A stretch of DNA of 64,000 bases, taken from contig NZ_BMXP01000006.1 in NCBI RefSeq assembly GCF_014651815.1, positions 124,001-188,000 of the forward strand. The letters are read 5' to 3'. Numbering within the stretch: position 1 is the stretch's first letter; every line of letters begins with the position of its first letter. The stretch is from Alteromonas halophila (GTDB taxonomy: Bacteria; Pseudomonadota; Gammaproteobacteria; Enterobacterales; Alteromonadaceae). The notes beneath the pieces are model-generated. The model made no database searches, was not told where the DNA came from, and worked only from the letters and a program-made list of their open reading frames with translations. This document shows positions 9,928-18,020 of the stretch, piece by piece. Position numbers and translations under genes: made by a program.

Positions 9928-11295
9928 ATGACACAGCCAGACTATTTCGCCACCTCGCTATTACGCAAATATAATATCAACGGGCCGCGGTATACTTCCT
10001 ACCCTACTGCGCTTGAGTTTACCGGGAATTGTCCGCCAGACCTTCTGTCCCAGGCTGCGCAGGCATCAGGACGGGATTTATCACTGTACGTGCATCTGCC
10101 TTTCTGTCACTCACTATGCTACTACTGCGGCTGTTCAAAAATCATTACCCGGCATCAGGACAAAGCCGATGAATATCTGGATTATCTGACGAAGGAAGCG
10201 CGCCAGCAACGCCACATTGGGCAACACAGGCCAGTCCGACAATTGCACCTTGGCGGCGGCTCACCCAGCTTTCTGACGTCCGAACAGCACACCCGACTTA
10301 TTGCAATATTGCAGGAGAATTTTACCTTCAGTGATGATGCGGTACTGAGTATTGAGCTGGACCCTCGTAACGTGACAAAGGCCTACATCAGGTGTCTGCA
10401 GAAGCTGGGGTATACCCGTGCGAGTTTTGGTGTGCAGGATGTTAACTATAATGTTCAGCAGGCTATAAACCGGGTCCAGAGCACGCAACATATCGCCGAG
10501 CTGACCGAACATGCGCGGGCAAGCGGCTTTACGTCGATTAATCTGGATCTGATTTACGGCCTGCCCCACCAAAACTGTGAAACATTCGCCACAACACTTG
10601 CTGCAGCAAAAGCCCTGCGGCCTGACAGAATATCACTGTTCAGCTATGCCCACCTGCCTGAGCGATTTGCCGCGCAGCGTAAAATAAAAGACGAGTGGCT
10701 GCCACCCGCACCACTGAAACTGGCGCTTATGAAACAAGCCATCAGTAGCCTGACGGACGCCGGCTACGTGATGATAGGCATGGACCACTTTGCCCTGCCC
10801 GAAGACGATCTCGCCATCGCACGTGACAAAGGCCAGTTACACCGTAACTTTCAGGGCTACACCACGGGGAATGAACTCGATTTGCTGGGCCTGGGTGTCA
10901 CTGCCATCAGTGCAGTCGGCAATGCCTACGGACAAAATCCAAAACAGCTGAAAGACTACTACCTCGCCCTGGATCACGGCAAGCCGGTGATCAGTAAAGG
11001 GGTCGCACTTAGCAAGGATGATGAACTACGCCGTGCAATAATAATGTCACTGATGTGCAATTTGCATCTTGATATAGAAGAACTGGAAACACGCTTTAAT
11101 GTCGACTTTTTCCGCTATTTTCAGGATGAGCTGCAGCAGTTTGACCGCTTTGTCAAAGACGGCATTGCCCGGATAGACCGGCACCAAATCACCATCAGCG
11201 AACACGCCCGCCTCATCATCCGGGTGATTTGCATGAGCTTTGATGCCTACCTTAGTCACACCCACAAAATGATGCGCTACTCGCGGGTTATTTAG
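9928..11295 (+). CDS. hemN: Oxygen-independent coproporphyrinogen III oxidase
   Basis: 455 residues from the ATG at 9928, matching the usual HemN length of about 455-460. The frame is open from 9859, but AGGA at 9913-9916 and family length favour 9928. It is a radical SAM enzyme: CHSLCYYCGC carries the CxxxCxxC 4Fe-4S motif and a following Cys. GPRYTSYPTA at the N-terminus and GGGSPSFL are HemN hallmarks. It converts coproporphyrinogen III to protoporphyrinogen IX without oxygen in heme synthesis. The FNR-like site upstream indicates induction at low oxygen. Confidence 0.96.
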   Translation: MTQPDYFATSLLRKYNINGPRYTSYPTALEFTGNCPPDLLSQAAQASGRDLSLYVHLPFCHSLCYYCGCSKIITRHQDKADEYLDYLTKEARQQRHIGQHRPVRQLHLGGGSPSFLTSEQHTRLIAILQENFTFSDDAVLSIELDPRNVTKAYIRCLQKLGYTRASFGVQDVNYNVQQAINRVQSTQHIAELTEHARASGFTSINLDLIYGLPHQNCETFATTLAAAKALRPDRISLFSYAHLPERFAAQRKIKDEWLPPAPLKLALMKQAISSLTDAGYVMIGMDHFALPEDDLAIARDKGQLHRNFQGYTTGNELDLLGLGVTAISAVGNAYGQNPKQLKDYYLALDHGKPVISKGVALSKDDELRRAIIMSLMCNLHLDIEELETRFNVDFFRYFQDELQQFDRFVKDGIARIDRHQITISEHARLIIRVICMSFDAYLSHTHKMMRYSRVI

Positions 11296-11367
11296 GCAGG
11301 ATGCGGATAGTGTATTGTTAGTCAGGCAGTCTGATAACGCGGCATTGTTCTGCTTTTACGTTATCCA

Positions 11368-12378
11368 TTAACACAGTTTAAACCGGGCTGTTACGGCATC
11401 ACCGGCTGTCAGCCCTAAACGATCCCGCGACAGGTGACTAATGATGGCATACAGCGTCGTGTCTCCCTGACGCAGGGTAACCCTCAGCTCGGCATCGCTT
11501 AACGTATCCATACTCACAATTTGGCAGGCGAACGCATTGACAAGCGTTGACTGATTGACATCCATTTTATCCAGGCTGACCTGACGGGCATCGACAACAA
11601 GCCGGACGTGCTCTTCGAAAGACGCGCGGCTGTGCGCATACAGTACCTGCCCTTCGCACAAAAAGCGGTGGTACGGATAGCGGGGATCGGGGTCTGTCGC
11701 CTTCCCCTCAAGCAGCGACAGGCATGGCACGAGTGATGTTTCTGTCGCATAGTGCCCGAGAACCCGCGCTACCTGACCGGCGCACACCAGGCTCCCCGCC
11801 TCAAGTAGCGCAAGCTCATCGGCGTACAGGGCCAAATCACTGATATCATGGGAGACCAGCACCACCTGCAACTGTGTTTTTGTCGCATACTGTTTTAACC
11901 CGCTAATAATGGCCCGTCGTGTCGCACTGTCAATGGCCCCCATGCCCTCGTCAATCAATAAGATATCCGGCTGACTGGCAAGCGCCCGGGCCAGCGCAAC
12001 ACGCTGAGCTTCGCCGCTGGATAACGACACAGCCGCCCTGCCAAGCAGGTGTTCACAATGGCAAAGCGCGGTATACGTGGTCAGCGAGGCACCAGAGTCA
12101 GCACTGTACTGACGCGCAAGAATAAGGTTTTCTTCAACACTAAGGTGGGGGAACAGACACGGCTCGCTGAATACCATCATGATCCGTGGTGATGACCGCC
12201 TATACGAGCTAACATTTACCTGTGCGCACTTCTCCAGACCAGCCAGAGCACGCAACAAAGTCGTCTTGCCGGCGCCGGAAGGACCGGTAAGACCTAGCAA
12301 TACCGATTGCGCCGAAAATGCAGCCGTGGCCTCCAATGGCGGACGACCCTGTGTGTTTAACCTGACCTTGAATTCCAC
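11368..12378 (-). CDS. modC: Molybdate ABC transporter ATP-binding protein
   Basis: 336 residues from a GTG start at 12378. Walker A is GPSGAGKTTLL near residue 35, the ABC signature appears as LSSGEAQRVALARA, and Walker B is ILLIDEGMGAID. A C-terminal Mop/TOBE-like region (about 270-336) is expected for ModC and binds molybdate or modulates transport. It powers molybdate import through ModB. The start overlaps the end of modB by 22 bases. It is last in the leftward moaB-moaC-moaD-moaE-modA-modB-modC run. Confidence 0.93.
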   Translation of the reverse strand: MEFKVRLNTQGRPPLEATAAFSAQSVLLGLTGPSGAGKTTLLRALAGLEKCAQVNVSSYRRSSPRIMMVFSEPCLFPHLSVEENLILARQYSADSGASLTTYTALCHCEHLLGRAAVSLSSGEAQRVALARALASQPDILLIDEGMGAIDSATRRAIISGLKQYATKTQLQVVLVSHDISDLALYADELALLEAGSLVCAGQVARVLGHYATETSLVPCLSLLEGKATDPDPRYPYHRFLCEGQVLYAHSRASFEEHVRLVVDARQVSLDKMDVNQSTLVNAFACQIVSMDTLSDAELRVTLRQGDTTLYAIISHLSRDRLGLTAGDAVTARFKLC

Positions 12379-13043
12379 GCGTCACGTCCTTTTCGGTTTA
12401 GCCGGTAGAGCAGGCTCATCAGTATCAGTGAGAAGATCAGTAGCCCAATGGCCAGTTGGTGTGCCTGGCCGTAATTCAGTGACTCGACATGGTCGTACAA
12501 TGAAATCGACAGCACCTGTGTTTCGCCGGGAATATTGCCTCCAATCATCAGCACGACACCGAACTCGCCTAACGTATGCGCAAAGGCAAGTCCCAGTGCA
12601 GTGATGATATGCGGCTTCACCATTGGCAAAATCACCCGGCGTATCTGCGCCGTACGCGATAATCCCAGCATACCCGCGGTTTCAAGATATTTAATATCTA
12701 GCTGCACGAAGCCTGCATATAGTGGCTGAACGGCAAAAGGCAGTGAATAAATGACCGAGCCAATCACCAGACCCGCAAACGAAAATGCGAGCTGGCCACC
12801 GGTAAGGCTTTCCCAGCCACTACCCAGCCAGCTCTGAGGAGAGAACGCCAGCAGCAGATAAAAGCCAAGCACAGTGGGTGGCAACACCAGTGGCAACGCA
12901 ATCACCGCCTGTACTATCGGTTTCGCCGGATGTTGCCACTTCGCCAGCCACCAGGCCAGTGGCGTTGCTATGATCATCAGGATGAGGCTACTGATAACTG
13001 CCAGTTTGAGGGTCAGCCAGATAGCTGTCCAGTCGCCGCTCAT
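12357..13043 (-). CDS. modB: Molybdate ABC transporter permease
   Basis: 228 residues from the ATG at 13043, whose ATGA overlaps the modA stop. A start 10 codons upstream is possible but would lie deeper inside modA. There are about five transmembrane segments and the inner-membrane EAA-type cytoplasmic loop (ALGLAFAHTLGEFGVVLMIGG), which docks onto the ATPase. It forms the channel for molybdate, and perhaps tungstate. Confidence 0.95.
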   Translation of the reverse strand: MSGDWTAIWLTLKLAVISSLILMIIATPLAWWLAKWQHPAKPIVQAVIALPLVLPPTVLGFYLLLAFSPQSWLGSGWESLTGGQLAFSFAGLVIGSVIYSLPFAVQPLYAGFVQLDIKYLETAGMLGLSRTAQIRRVILPMVKPHIITALGLAFAHTLGEFGVVLMIGGNIPGETQVLSISLYDHVESLNYGQAHQLAIGLLIFSLILMSLLYRLNRKGRDAWNSRSG

Positions 13044-13798
13044 TCGCGTGTCCCGGTGCGCTGATAGCCCCACTGGGGTAACTGCGTCTGCACCTCATCC
13101 GACAACAGGTAGTCTACAAACGCGTTCGCGGCGGCTTTATCTGCTCCGGTTGCCGTAATTGCAAGTTGCTGCACAATTGGCTGATGCAGTTCGTCTGACA
13201 ACTGCACCGCTCCCGGCTCACCCTTAATCAGAGACCAGGCCAGCAAGGCGTGATCGACATTGCCCGACTGATAGAACTGGTACACCTGCAGCACGTTATT
13301 GCCATACACCAGCGCCCCGCTTACGTGCTGCCATAACACCAGTGACGTTAACGCCTGTCTGGCCGCCTCACCGTACGGAGCCAGCCTGGGGTTGGCAATC
13401 GCCAGACGTGTCGTGGGTGCAAGCGCAAATGTTTTTAACGTCTCCACATCAGGCGACGCATTGCTTCGCTGAATATACCCCAGTCGCCCGATGGCATAGG
13501 TAACGACATCTGATGCGTTTACCCGGCCATCCTCAAGAAGTTGCTGAGGCCGCGATGAATCAGCGGACAAAAACACATCGATATCCGCGCCATGATTAAT
13601 TTGCGCATACAAGGTGCCGCTCGACGCTTTACTCACAATGACACGGTTACCGGTTTTCTCATTGTACGCTGTCGCAAATTGCTCAAGTGGCTTTGCAAAA
13701 TTGGCCGCCACCGCCACTTTTAGCGTGTCTGCAAGACCTGCTGACGGTATCAGGAGAAACGACAAAAGAACGCTTAGCGAACAAAGACGATAGTTCAT
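13040..13798 (-). CDS. modA: Molybdate ABC transporter substrate-binding protein
   Basis: 252 residues with a signal peptide (MNYRLCSLSVLLSFLLIPSA, cut near GLADT). The mature start LKVAVAANFAKPLEQ and VSKASSGTLYAQI with DVFLSAD are typical ModA oxyanion-binding segments. It binds molybdate in the periplasm and passes it to ModB. The gene is separated from moaE by 121 bases that contain an A-rich direct repeat, so it may have its own promoter. It overlaps modB by 4 bases. Confidence 0.95.
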   Translation of the reverse strand: MNYRLCSLSVLLSFLLIPSAGLADTLKVAVAANFAKPLEQFATAYNEKTGNRVIVSKASSGTLYAQINHGADIDVFLSADSSRPQQLLEDGRVNASDVVTYAIGRLGYIQRSNASPDVETLKTFALAPTTRLAIANPRLAPYGEAARQALTSLVLWQHVSGALVYGNNVLQVYQFYQSGNVDHALLAWSLIKGEPGAVQLSDELHQPIVQQLAITATGADKAAANAFVDYLLSDEVQTQLPQWGYQRTGTRE

Positions 13799-13860
13799 CG
13801 CAGTGTATCCAGTGTCAGGCAGATCATAGGTGTGGTGTTCCCAGCCCTGCGCTTCGCGCT

Positions 13861-13888
13861 AAAAAAGAAAAAGTAAAAAGTAAAAAGG
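13861..13888 (+). repeat. A-rich direct repeat (AAAAAGT units)
   Basis: Three AAAAAGT-type heptamers lie between moaE and modA. Positions 13868-13888 are identical in 21 bases to the complement of 48118-48138, upstream of an M16 peptidase gene. The role is unknown. Confidence 0.7.
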
Positions 13889-13919
13889 TGGATGTTCATG
13901 GCAGCACGGGCAGTCATGG

Positions 13920-14387
13920 TTACTCACTGGTGCGCGTCCAGCGCATGGCGGCGGCTTCATCAAGGTGTTTTGCGGCCACCCATTTCCCTGTACCGCCGAC
14001 AAGCTCTTTCTTCCACAGCGGCACCGACTGTTTCAGTATGTCCATCGTAAAGCAGGCACCATCAAAGGCGGCCTGCCGGTGTGCGGCAACGCATCCTACC
14101 CAGACAATCTGCTCGTGATTCAGAATACGACCTACGCGATGAACGATGCCTGCACTGATGAGGGAAAACCGGGACATTGCCTGACTGGCAAGCTCATCAA
14201 GTACCCGTTCGGTCATACCTGGGTAGTGTTCCAGTTCGATACCGCCAATGGCCCCGTCATCATTCATATCGCGAACCAGTCCGGTGAACGTGACAATAGC
14301 GCCAGCTTTACCCGCCGGCGCCTCCTGTCGCAGCCGGTCATACAACGCCTGATGAGAAAAGTCGCTGCGACAGATTGCCGTAAACAT
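13920..14387 (-). CDS. moaE: Molybdopterin synthase catalytic (large) subunit
   Basis: 155 residues, the usual MoaE size. FTGLVRDMNDDG near residue 36, ELEHYPGMTE, the RVGRILNHEQIVWVGCVAAHR core and a C-terminal PLWKKE segment are family hallmarks, the last with active-site lysines. With MoaD it inserts two sulfurs into precursor Z to make molybdopterin. It follows moaD with no gap. Confidence 0.95.
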   Translation of the reverse strand: MFTAICRSDFSHQALYDRLRQEAPAGKAGAIVTFTGLVRDMNDDGAIGGIELEHYPGMTERVLDELASQAMSRFSLISAGIVHRVGRILNHEQIVWVGCVAAHRQAAFDGACFTMDILKQSVPLWKKELVGGTGKWVAAKHLDEAAAMRWTRTSE

Positions 14388-14636
14388 TCAGCCTCCGGTC
14401 ACCGGTGGTAAAATCGCCACTTCATCATTGTCATTTAAGGTATGTGACGGGGTGACAATAGACTGGTTACACGCCATCAGCACGGGATCGGAAAAAATCT
14501 CCTGCCATTTGCTGTCCTGCTGCTTCAGCGATTCGCACAGTGACGCCATATCTGCGCCGTCATTAAGCGACACAGTAATGTCTTCATTTCCCATAATCTC
14601 ACGAATTTGTGCAAAACTTTTTACGGTTACCTGCAT
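14388..14636 (-). CDS. moaD: Molybdopterin synthase sulfur carrier (small) subunit
   Basis: 82 residues with the ubiquitin-like fold and the C-terminal double glycine (LPPVTGG) that is adenylated and thiocarboxylated. It donates sulfur to precursor Z on MoaE. The ATG is at 14636, directly after the moaC stop. The MoeB-type protein encoded at 15814 is the probable activating enzyme. Confidence 0.95.
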   Translation of the reverse strand: MQVTVKSFAQIREIMGNEDITVSLNDGADMASLCESLKQQDSKWQEIFSDPVLMACNQSIVTPSHTLNDNDEVAILPPVTGG

Positions 14637-15125
14637 TCAGTTCTCCTCTTGATTGCGTTTCCAGTGACCATGTTTACCGCCGTGCTTTTCCAGCACTCTG
14701 ACGGCGTCTATACGCATGCCAGGATCGATGGCTTTACACATATCGAAAAGGGTTAGCAGTGCAATATTCACCCCGGTTAATGCTTCCATCTCTACACCGG
14801 TTTTGCCTGCCAGCTTACAGTAGCAGCGCACGCCAATGCGGCTGTTCTGCGTATCGGTATGAAAGCTGATGTCCACCTTCGATAAAGCCAGCGGATGACA
14901 CAGCGGTATAAGCTCAGCACACCGTTTGGCGCCCTGGATCCCTGCTACCCTGGCAACCGCGTACACATCGCCTTTGGCGACATGGCCTTCACTGATTTTT
15001 TTGAGCACATCGGCAGAAACGACCAGATACCCTTCTGCCGTAGCCTCGCGCATCGTGACATCTTTGCCACTGACATCCACCATATTGGCGTTGCCCTTCT
15101 CATCAAGATGGCTAAAGTCGGCCAT
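14637..15125 (-). CDS. moaC: Cyclic pyranopterin monophosphate synthase accessory protein
   Basis: 162 residues, a complete MoaC. The start MADFSHLDEKGNANMVDVSGK, the core LIPLCHPLALSKVDI and MEALTGVNIALLTLFDMCKA with KHGGKHGHW at the end are diagnostic. It acts with MoaA to form cyclic pyranopterin monophosphate from GTP. No moaA is present in this window. The start overlaps the moaB stop by one base. Confidence 0.96.
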   Translation of the reverse strand: MADFSHLDEKGNANMVDVSGKDVTMREATAEGYLVVSADVLKKISEGHVAKGDVYAVARVAGIQGAKRCAELIPLCHPLALSKVDISFHTDTQNSRIGVRCYCKLAGKTGVEMEALTGVNIALLTLFDMCKAIDPGMRIDAVRVLEKHGGKHGHWKRNQEEN

Positions 15126-15637
15126 CAGGCTTTCTCCCCTGTCAGATGCGCAACAAAATTACAGGGGCGAAAATCTGCGTCCAGCTGACTGGCTATAATA
15201 CGAGTCCATCCGGTCCGGCACGCACCGGTTGAGCCAGGCAGACAAAATATGACGGTATGATTGGCAAAGCCTGCCAGCGCTCGTGACTGAATGGTGGCGG
15301 TGCCGATTTCTTCATAACTCAGCTGCCGAAACAGCTCACCAAAGCCATCAACCTGTTTGTCAAACAATACGCCCAGCGCCTCTGGCGTTGAGTCTCGTCC
15401 GGTAAAGCCGGTTCCCCCGGTCACCAGCACGGCCTGTACTGCCGGGTCGGCGATCCATGACGACACAATGGCGCGTTGTTCATAGATATCGTCTTTCGCT
15501 ATTTTCCGATCAACTAAGCGGTGTCCGGCTTCCTGCAATGCATCGGCAAGATAGTCTCCCGACTTGTCGGTTTCTCGCGTGCGTGTATCAGACACTGTTA
15601 ACACGGCAACGCCCAGTGGCGCACTGACCTTACTCAT
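15125..15637 (-). CDS. moaB: Molybdenum cofactor biosynthesis protein MoaB/MogA type
   Basis: 170 residues. VLTVSDTRTRETDKSG near the start, VLVTGGTGFTGRDSTPEAL in the middle and FCLPGSTGACRTGW near the end are the conserved MPT-binding segments of the MoaB/MogA family, which adenylates molybdopterin before metal insertion. It is first in the leftward operon, divergent from the MoeB-type gene. The region 15638-15813 must hold both promoters. Confidence 0.93.
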   Translation of the reverse strand: MSKVSAPLGVAVLTVSDTRTRETDKSGDYLADALQEAGHRLVDRKIAKDDIYEQRAIVSSWIADPAVQAVLVTGGTGFTGRDSTPEALGVLFDKQVDGFGELFRQLSYEEIGTATIQSRALAGFANHTVIFCLPGSTGACRTGWTRIIASQLDADFRPCNFVAHLTGEKA

Positions 15638-15813
15638 ACTTTTCCTTCTGCTTATGCTTAGTTATTGATCGTCAGGGCTGTTACCCGCCCCCCGATATGT
15701 TACAAACAAAGACACCCATACACTTGCTTACTTTGTTAAAGTACTGATATCCGTGCATCTGTCAACGTCCCTGAGGATTGGGACGTCACAGTAAGAAATC
15801 AAGGAACGCGCCG

Positions 15814-16569
15814 TTGAACACGTCTACGCTCAGCCATTCACAGCTTATGCGCTATAACCGTCATATCGTCCTGCCGCAGGTTGACTTGGACGGTCAGGAA
15901 CTGATTGCCAGAGCGCGAATAGCCGTGGTTGGTGTCGGCGGTCTTGGCAATGCCGCGGCGATGTCTCTTACGGGAAGTGGCGTGGGTCATCTTACCTTGA
16001 TTGATAACGATTGCGTTGAAGACACAAACCTGCCCCGGCAGCTCTTGTTTTCGCAGCAAAGCGTGGGAGAAAACAAGGCCACGGCGGCACGTGATGCACT
16101 GCGCCCCCTTAATCCTGACGCACAGTTCACCTGTATCGATGGCGCACTGACGGGTGATGATGCGCTTTCTCTGCTGGCCGGGCATGATGTGGTGCTCGAC
16201 TGCACCGATAACAAGGCGACCCGTCTGGCAGTCAATGCGGCCTGTGTCAGGCACCAGACGCCGCTGGTAAGTGGCGCGGCCATTCGTTTTGAAGGCCAGC
16301 TGTTTGTTGGCCACCCTGTTTGCCCGCCCTGCTACCACTGCCTGGGCGAATTATTTTCAGAGCAGCAGCTTAGCTGTACAGAGGCCGGCATTTTTTCGCC
16401 GGTGGCAGGCATTATTGGCACCTATCAGGCCATGCTGGCCCTGCAAATCATTATTGGCACAGGCGACATTCCTTATGGAAAGCTGATGTGTTTCGATGCC
16501 TTAGAGCATCAGTGGCAGTCATTCAGCGTGCCACGGTCGCCAGCCTGCCCGCTCTGCACAAATCGATAA
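15814..16569 (+). CDS. moeB: MoeB/ThiF-family adenylyltransferase (MoaD activating)
   Basis: 251 residues from a TTG at 15814, preferred because AAGGAA at 15801-15806 is 7 bases upstream and the protein then begins like MoeB (LSHSQLMRYNRHIVLPQ). VVGVGGLGN is the nucleotide-binding loop, ALRPLNP and DCTDNKATR are family segments, the likely catalytic Cys is in SCTEAGIF, and two CxxC pairs (CPPCYHC, CPLC) bind structural zinc. It adenylates the MoaD C-terminus. A HesA/ThiF role with another sulfur carrier is possible, but the moa neighbours favour MoeB. Confidence 0.87.
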   Translation: MNTSTLSHSQLMRYNRHIVLPQVDLDGQELIARARIAVVGVGGLGNAAAMSLTGSGVGHLTLIDNDCVEDTNLPRQLLFSQQSVGENKATAARDALRPLNPDAQFTCIDGALTGDDALSLLAGHDVVLDCTDNKATRLAVNAACVRHQTPLVSGAAIRFEGQLFVGHPVCPPCYHCLGELFSEQQLSCTEAGIFSPVAGIIGTYQAMLALQIIIGTGDIPYGKLMCFDALEHQWQSFSVPRSPACPLCTNR

Positions 16570-16579
16570 CGAGGCACCT

Positions 16580-16845
16580 GGGGCTGTTGACCTTTGCGGT
16601 GCACTTTTGCAGCAGTCTGTGTATCATTTAGGCAAGGCGACTGTTTGCAGGTCTAGTGGGCCTAAATCAAAAACAGTCAACGCAGTATAAATGATACACA
16701 GGCGCTGCCCGAAGGGGTCGTCATGAAAGCATTTTTACTCTTTGTCTCAGCCCTTTGACTTAGTACCACCAGATCCCCAGTGCTGTTTCGCGATTAAAAA
16801 TGCTTTCATAGAAACCAAATGTGTACAGCAAAGGTCAACAGGCCC
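16580..16845. mobile_element. MITE-like palindromic element, no transposase
   Basis: A 266-bp non-coding block with 25-base imperfect terminal inverted repeats: 16580-16604 pairs with 16821-16845, both ends reading GGG(G/C)CTGTTGACCTTTGC inward. Inside are two perfect inverted repeats, 14 bp (16617-16630 with 16688-16701) and 15 bp (16723-16737 with 16795-16809), and shorter nested ones. This is the build of a miniature inverted-repeat element. I see no clear target duplication and no second copy in the window. Its right end stops 5 bases before the next ATG. Confidence 0.65.
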
Positions 16846-16850
16846 ATACT

Positions 16851-17981
16851 ATGAGTAAAATCCATTCTCTGCGAAAGACACACCTGCCCGTTGCGCAAAA
16901 CGCCTCGGGACGCAACCTTAACGTCCCTGTTTACCACATCAAAGGCAGCCAACCCGGTCCTCGCGTTTATATTCAAAGCTCCATTCATGGTGCGGAAGTA
17001 CAGGGTAATGTGGTTATTTACCACCTGTTACAACAATTACAGGACCAGGCTATTTGCGGTGAGATAGTGCTGGTACCCAACTGCAACCCGGTGGGCACCA
17101 ACATAAAAGCCGGTGAATACACACTGGGCCGCTTCGATCCGGTCAACGGGACGAACTGGAACCGAGGCTACTACTATGATGAGCAGGCGGTACACCGTTT
17201 CGCAGATACCGTGTCGGCTGATGACAGTACTGACGCCATCAAAACGGCATTCCGGCAGTATCAGGCTGACCATATCGCCGAAAAGCTGGCCAACCCGTGG
17301 GGGCTGGGGCTGGCCCAGCAATTAAACCTCAGGCTTCAGCAGATGGCGGTTGACGCTGATATCGTGCTGGATCTGCACAACGGGCCTGTGTCTACCCGAC
17401 ACATTTATATTCCTGACTATGCCCGGCATGCGGCCATGGACTTTAACATCCCCCACTGTATCTTTATTCCTAATGTATTTGCCGGTGCACTGGATGAAGC
17501 CTGTTTTTGTCCGTGGTGGACACTCACCGATGCACTGCGCGACCGTCTCGGCGTGGAGCACAATTTTTCTGTCGAGGCCTTTACCCTTGAAATGGGCAGC
17601 CAGGAAGTGATTCATTTCGGGGAAGGACGCATTGATGCGCACAGTATTCTGGCCTACCTGAACCGGCGCGGCGTACTTGCCGACTGCGAGATTACGCCTG
17701 ACTCGATGACACGTGTGGGTGTCTCACTGAGTGACTATAAAACCCTGTACACTGACTGGGGCGGCATGGTCGAATACCTGGCCAGGCCTGGCGACGTTGT
17801 GCAAAAAGGTCAGCCGCTGGCGAATATCCTGAATATTGATGAGCTGGACAATGCACGCGGCCATCAGCAACTTCTGGCGCCCTGCGATCTGATCCCGATC
17901 CTGCATTTTCCTTCTGCTTCGGTATTAAGTGGTACGCAGCTGTACAAAGTCTTTACCCACTACCACACGCTCAGCGAATAG
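16851..17981 (+). CDS. Succinylglutamate desuccinylase/aspartoacylase family protein
   Basis: 376 residues from the ATG at 16851. The longer frame to 16821 starts inside the upstream mobile-like element. A zinc-carboxypeptidase-like fold is shown by SSIHGAEVQGN (His and Glu zinc ligands), VPNCNPVGTN and LDLHNGP (third His). A C-terminal beta domain follows (YLARPGDVVQKGQPLANIL). Relatives remove acyl groups from N-acyl amino acids; the true substrate is unknown. No good Shine-Dalgarno site is seen, and the promoter and leader probably lie in the inserted element. Confidence 0.85.
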   Translation: MSKIHSLRKTHLPVAQNASGRNLNVPVYHIKGSQPGPRVYIQSSIHGAEVQGNVVIYHLLQQLQDQAICGEIVLVPNCNPVGTNIKAGEYTLGRFDPVNGTNWNRGYYYDEQAVHRFADTVSADDSTDAIKTAFRQYQADHIAEKLANPWGLGLAQQLNLRLQQMAVDADIVLDLHNGPVSTRHIYIPDYARHAAMDFNIPHCIFIPNVFAGALDEACFCPWWTLTDALRDRLGVEHNFSVEAFTLEMGSQEVIHFGEGRIDAHSILAYLNRRGVLADCEITPDSMTRVGVSLSDYKTLYTDWGGMVEYLARPGDVVQKGQPLANILNIDELDNARGHQQLLAPCDLIPILHFPSASVLSGTQLYKVFTHYHTLSE

Positions 17982-18000
17982 GCAGCCCGGAAGGGCTGCC
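17981..18000 (+). terminator. Hairpin between convergent genes, likely terminator
   Basis: GGCAGCCC and GGGCTGCC form a perfect 8-bp GC-rich stem with a 4-base loop, beginning at the last base of the deacylase stop codon. The T run is weak in both directions. It could serve both convergent genes. Confidence 0.5.
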
Positions 18001-18020
18001 TGTGTGGCCTCATGTCTTAT

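Noticed and set aside
11333..11365. GATAACG...CGTTATC inverted repeat as a ModE operator
   Set aside because: It lies after the end of modC and hemN, not before a mod or moa gene, and the half-sites face the wrong way for the ModE pattern as I know it.
15838..16338. 166-residue open frame on the minus strand
   Set aside because: Shadow of the MoeB-type gene, whose motifs are complete on the plus strand.
16580..16845. Integron attC site or CRISPR-like repeat
   Set aside because: The inverted repeats are nested pairs with terminal repeats. No direct repeat-spacer pattern, no attC core (GTTRRRY) pair and no integrase are seen.
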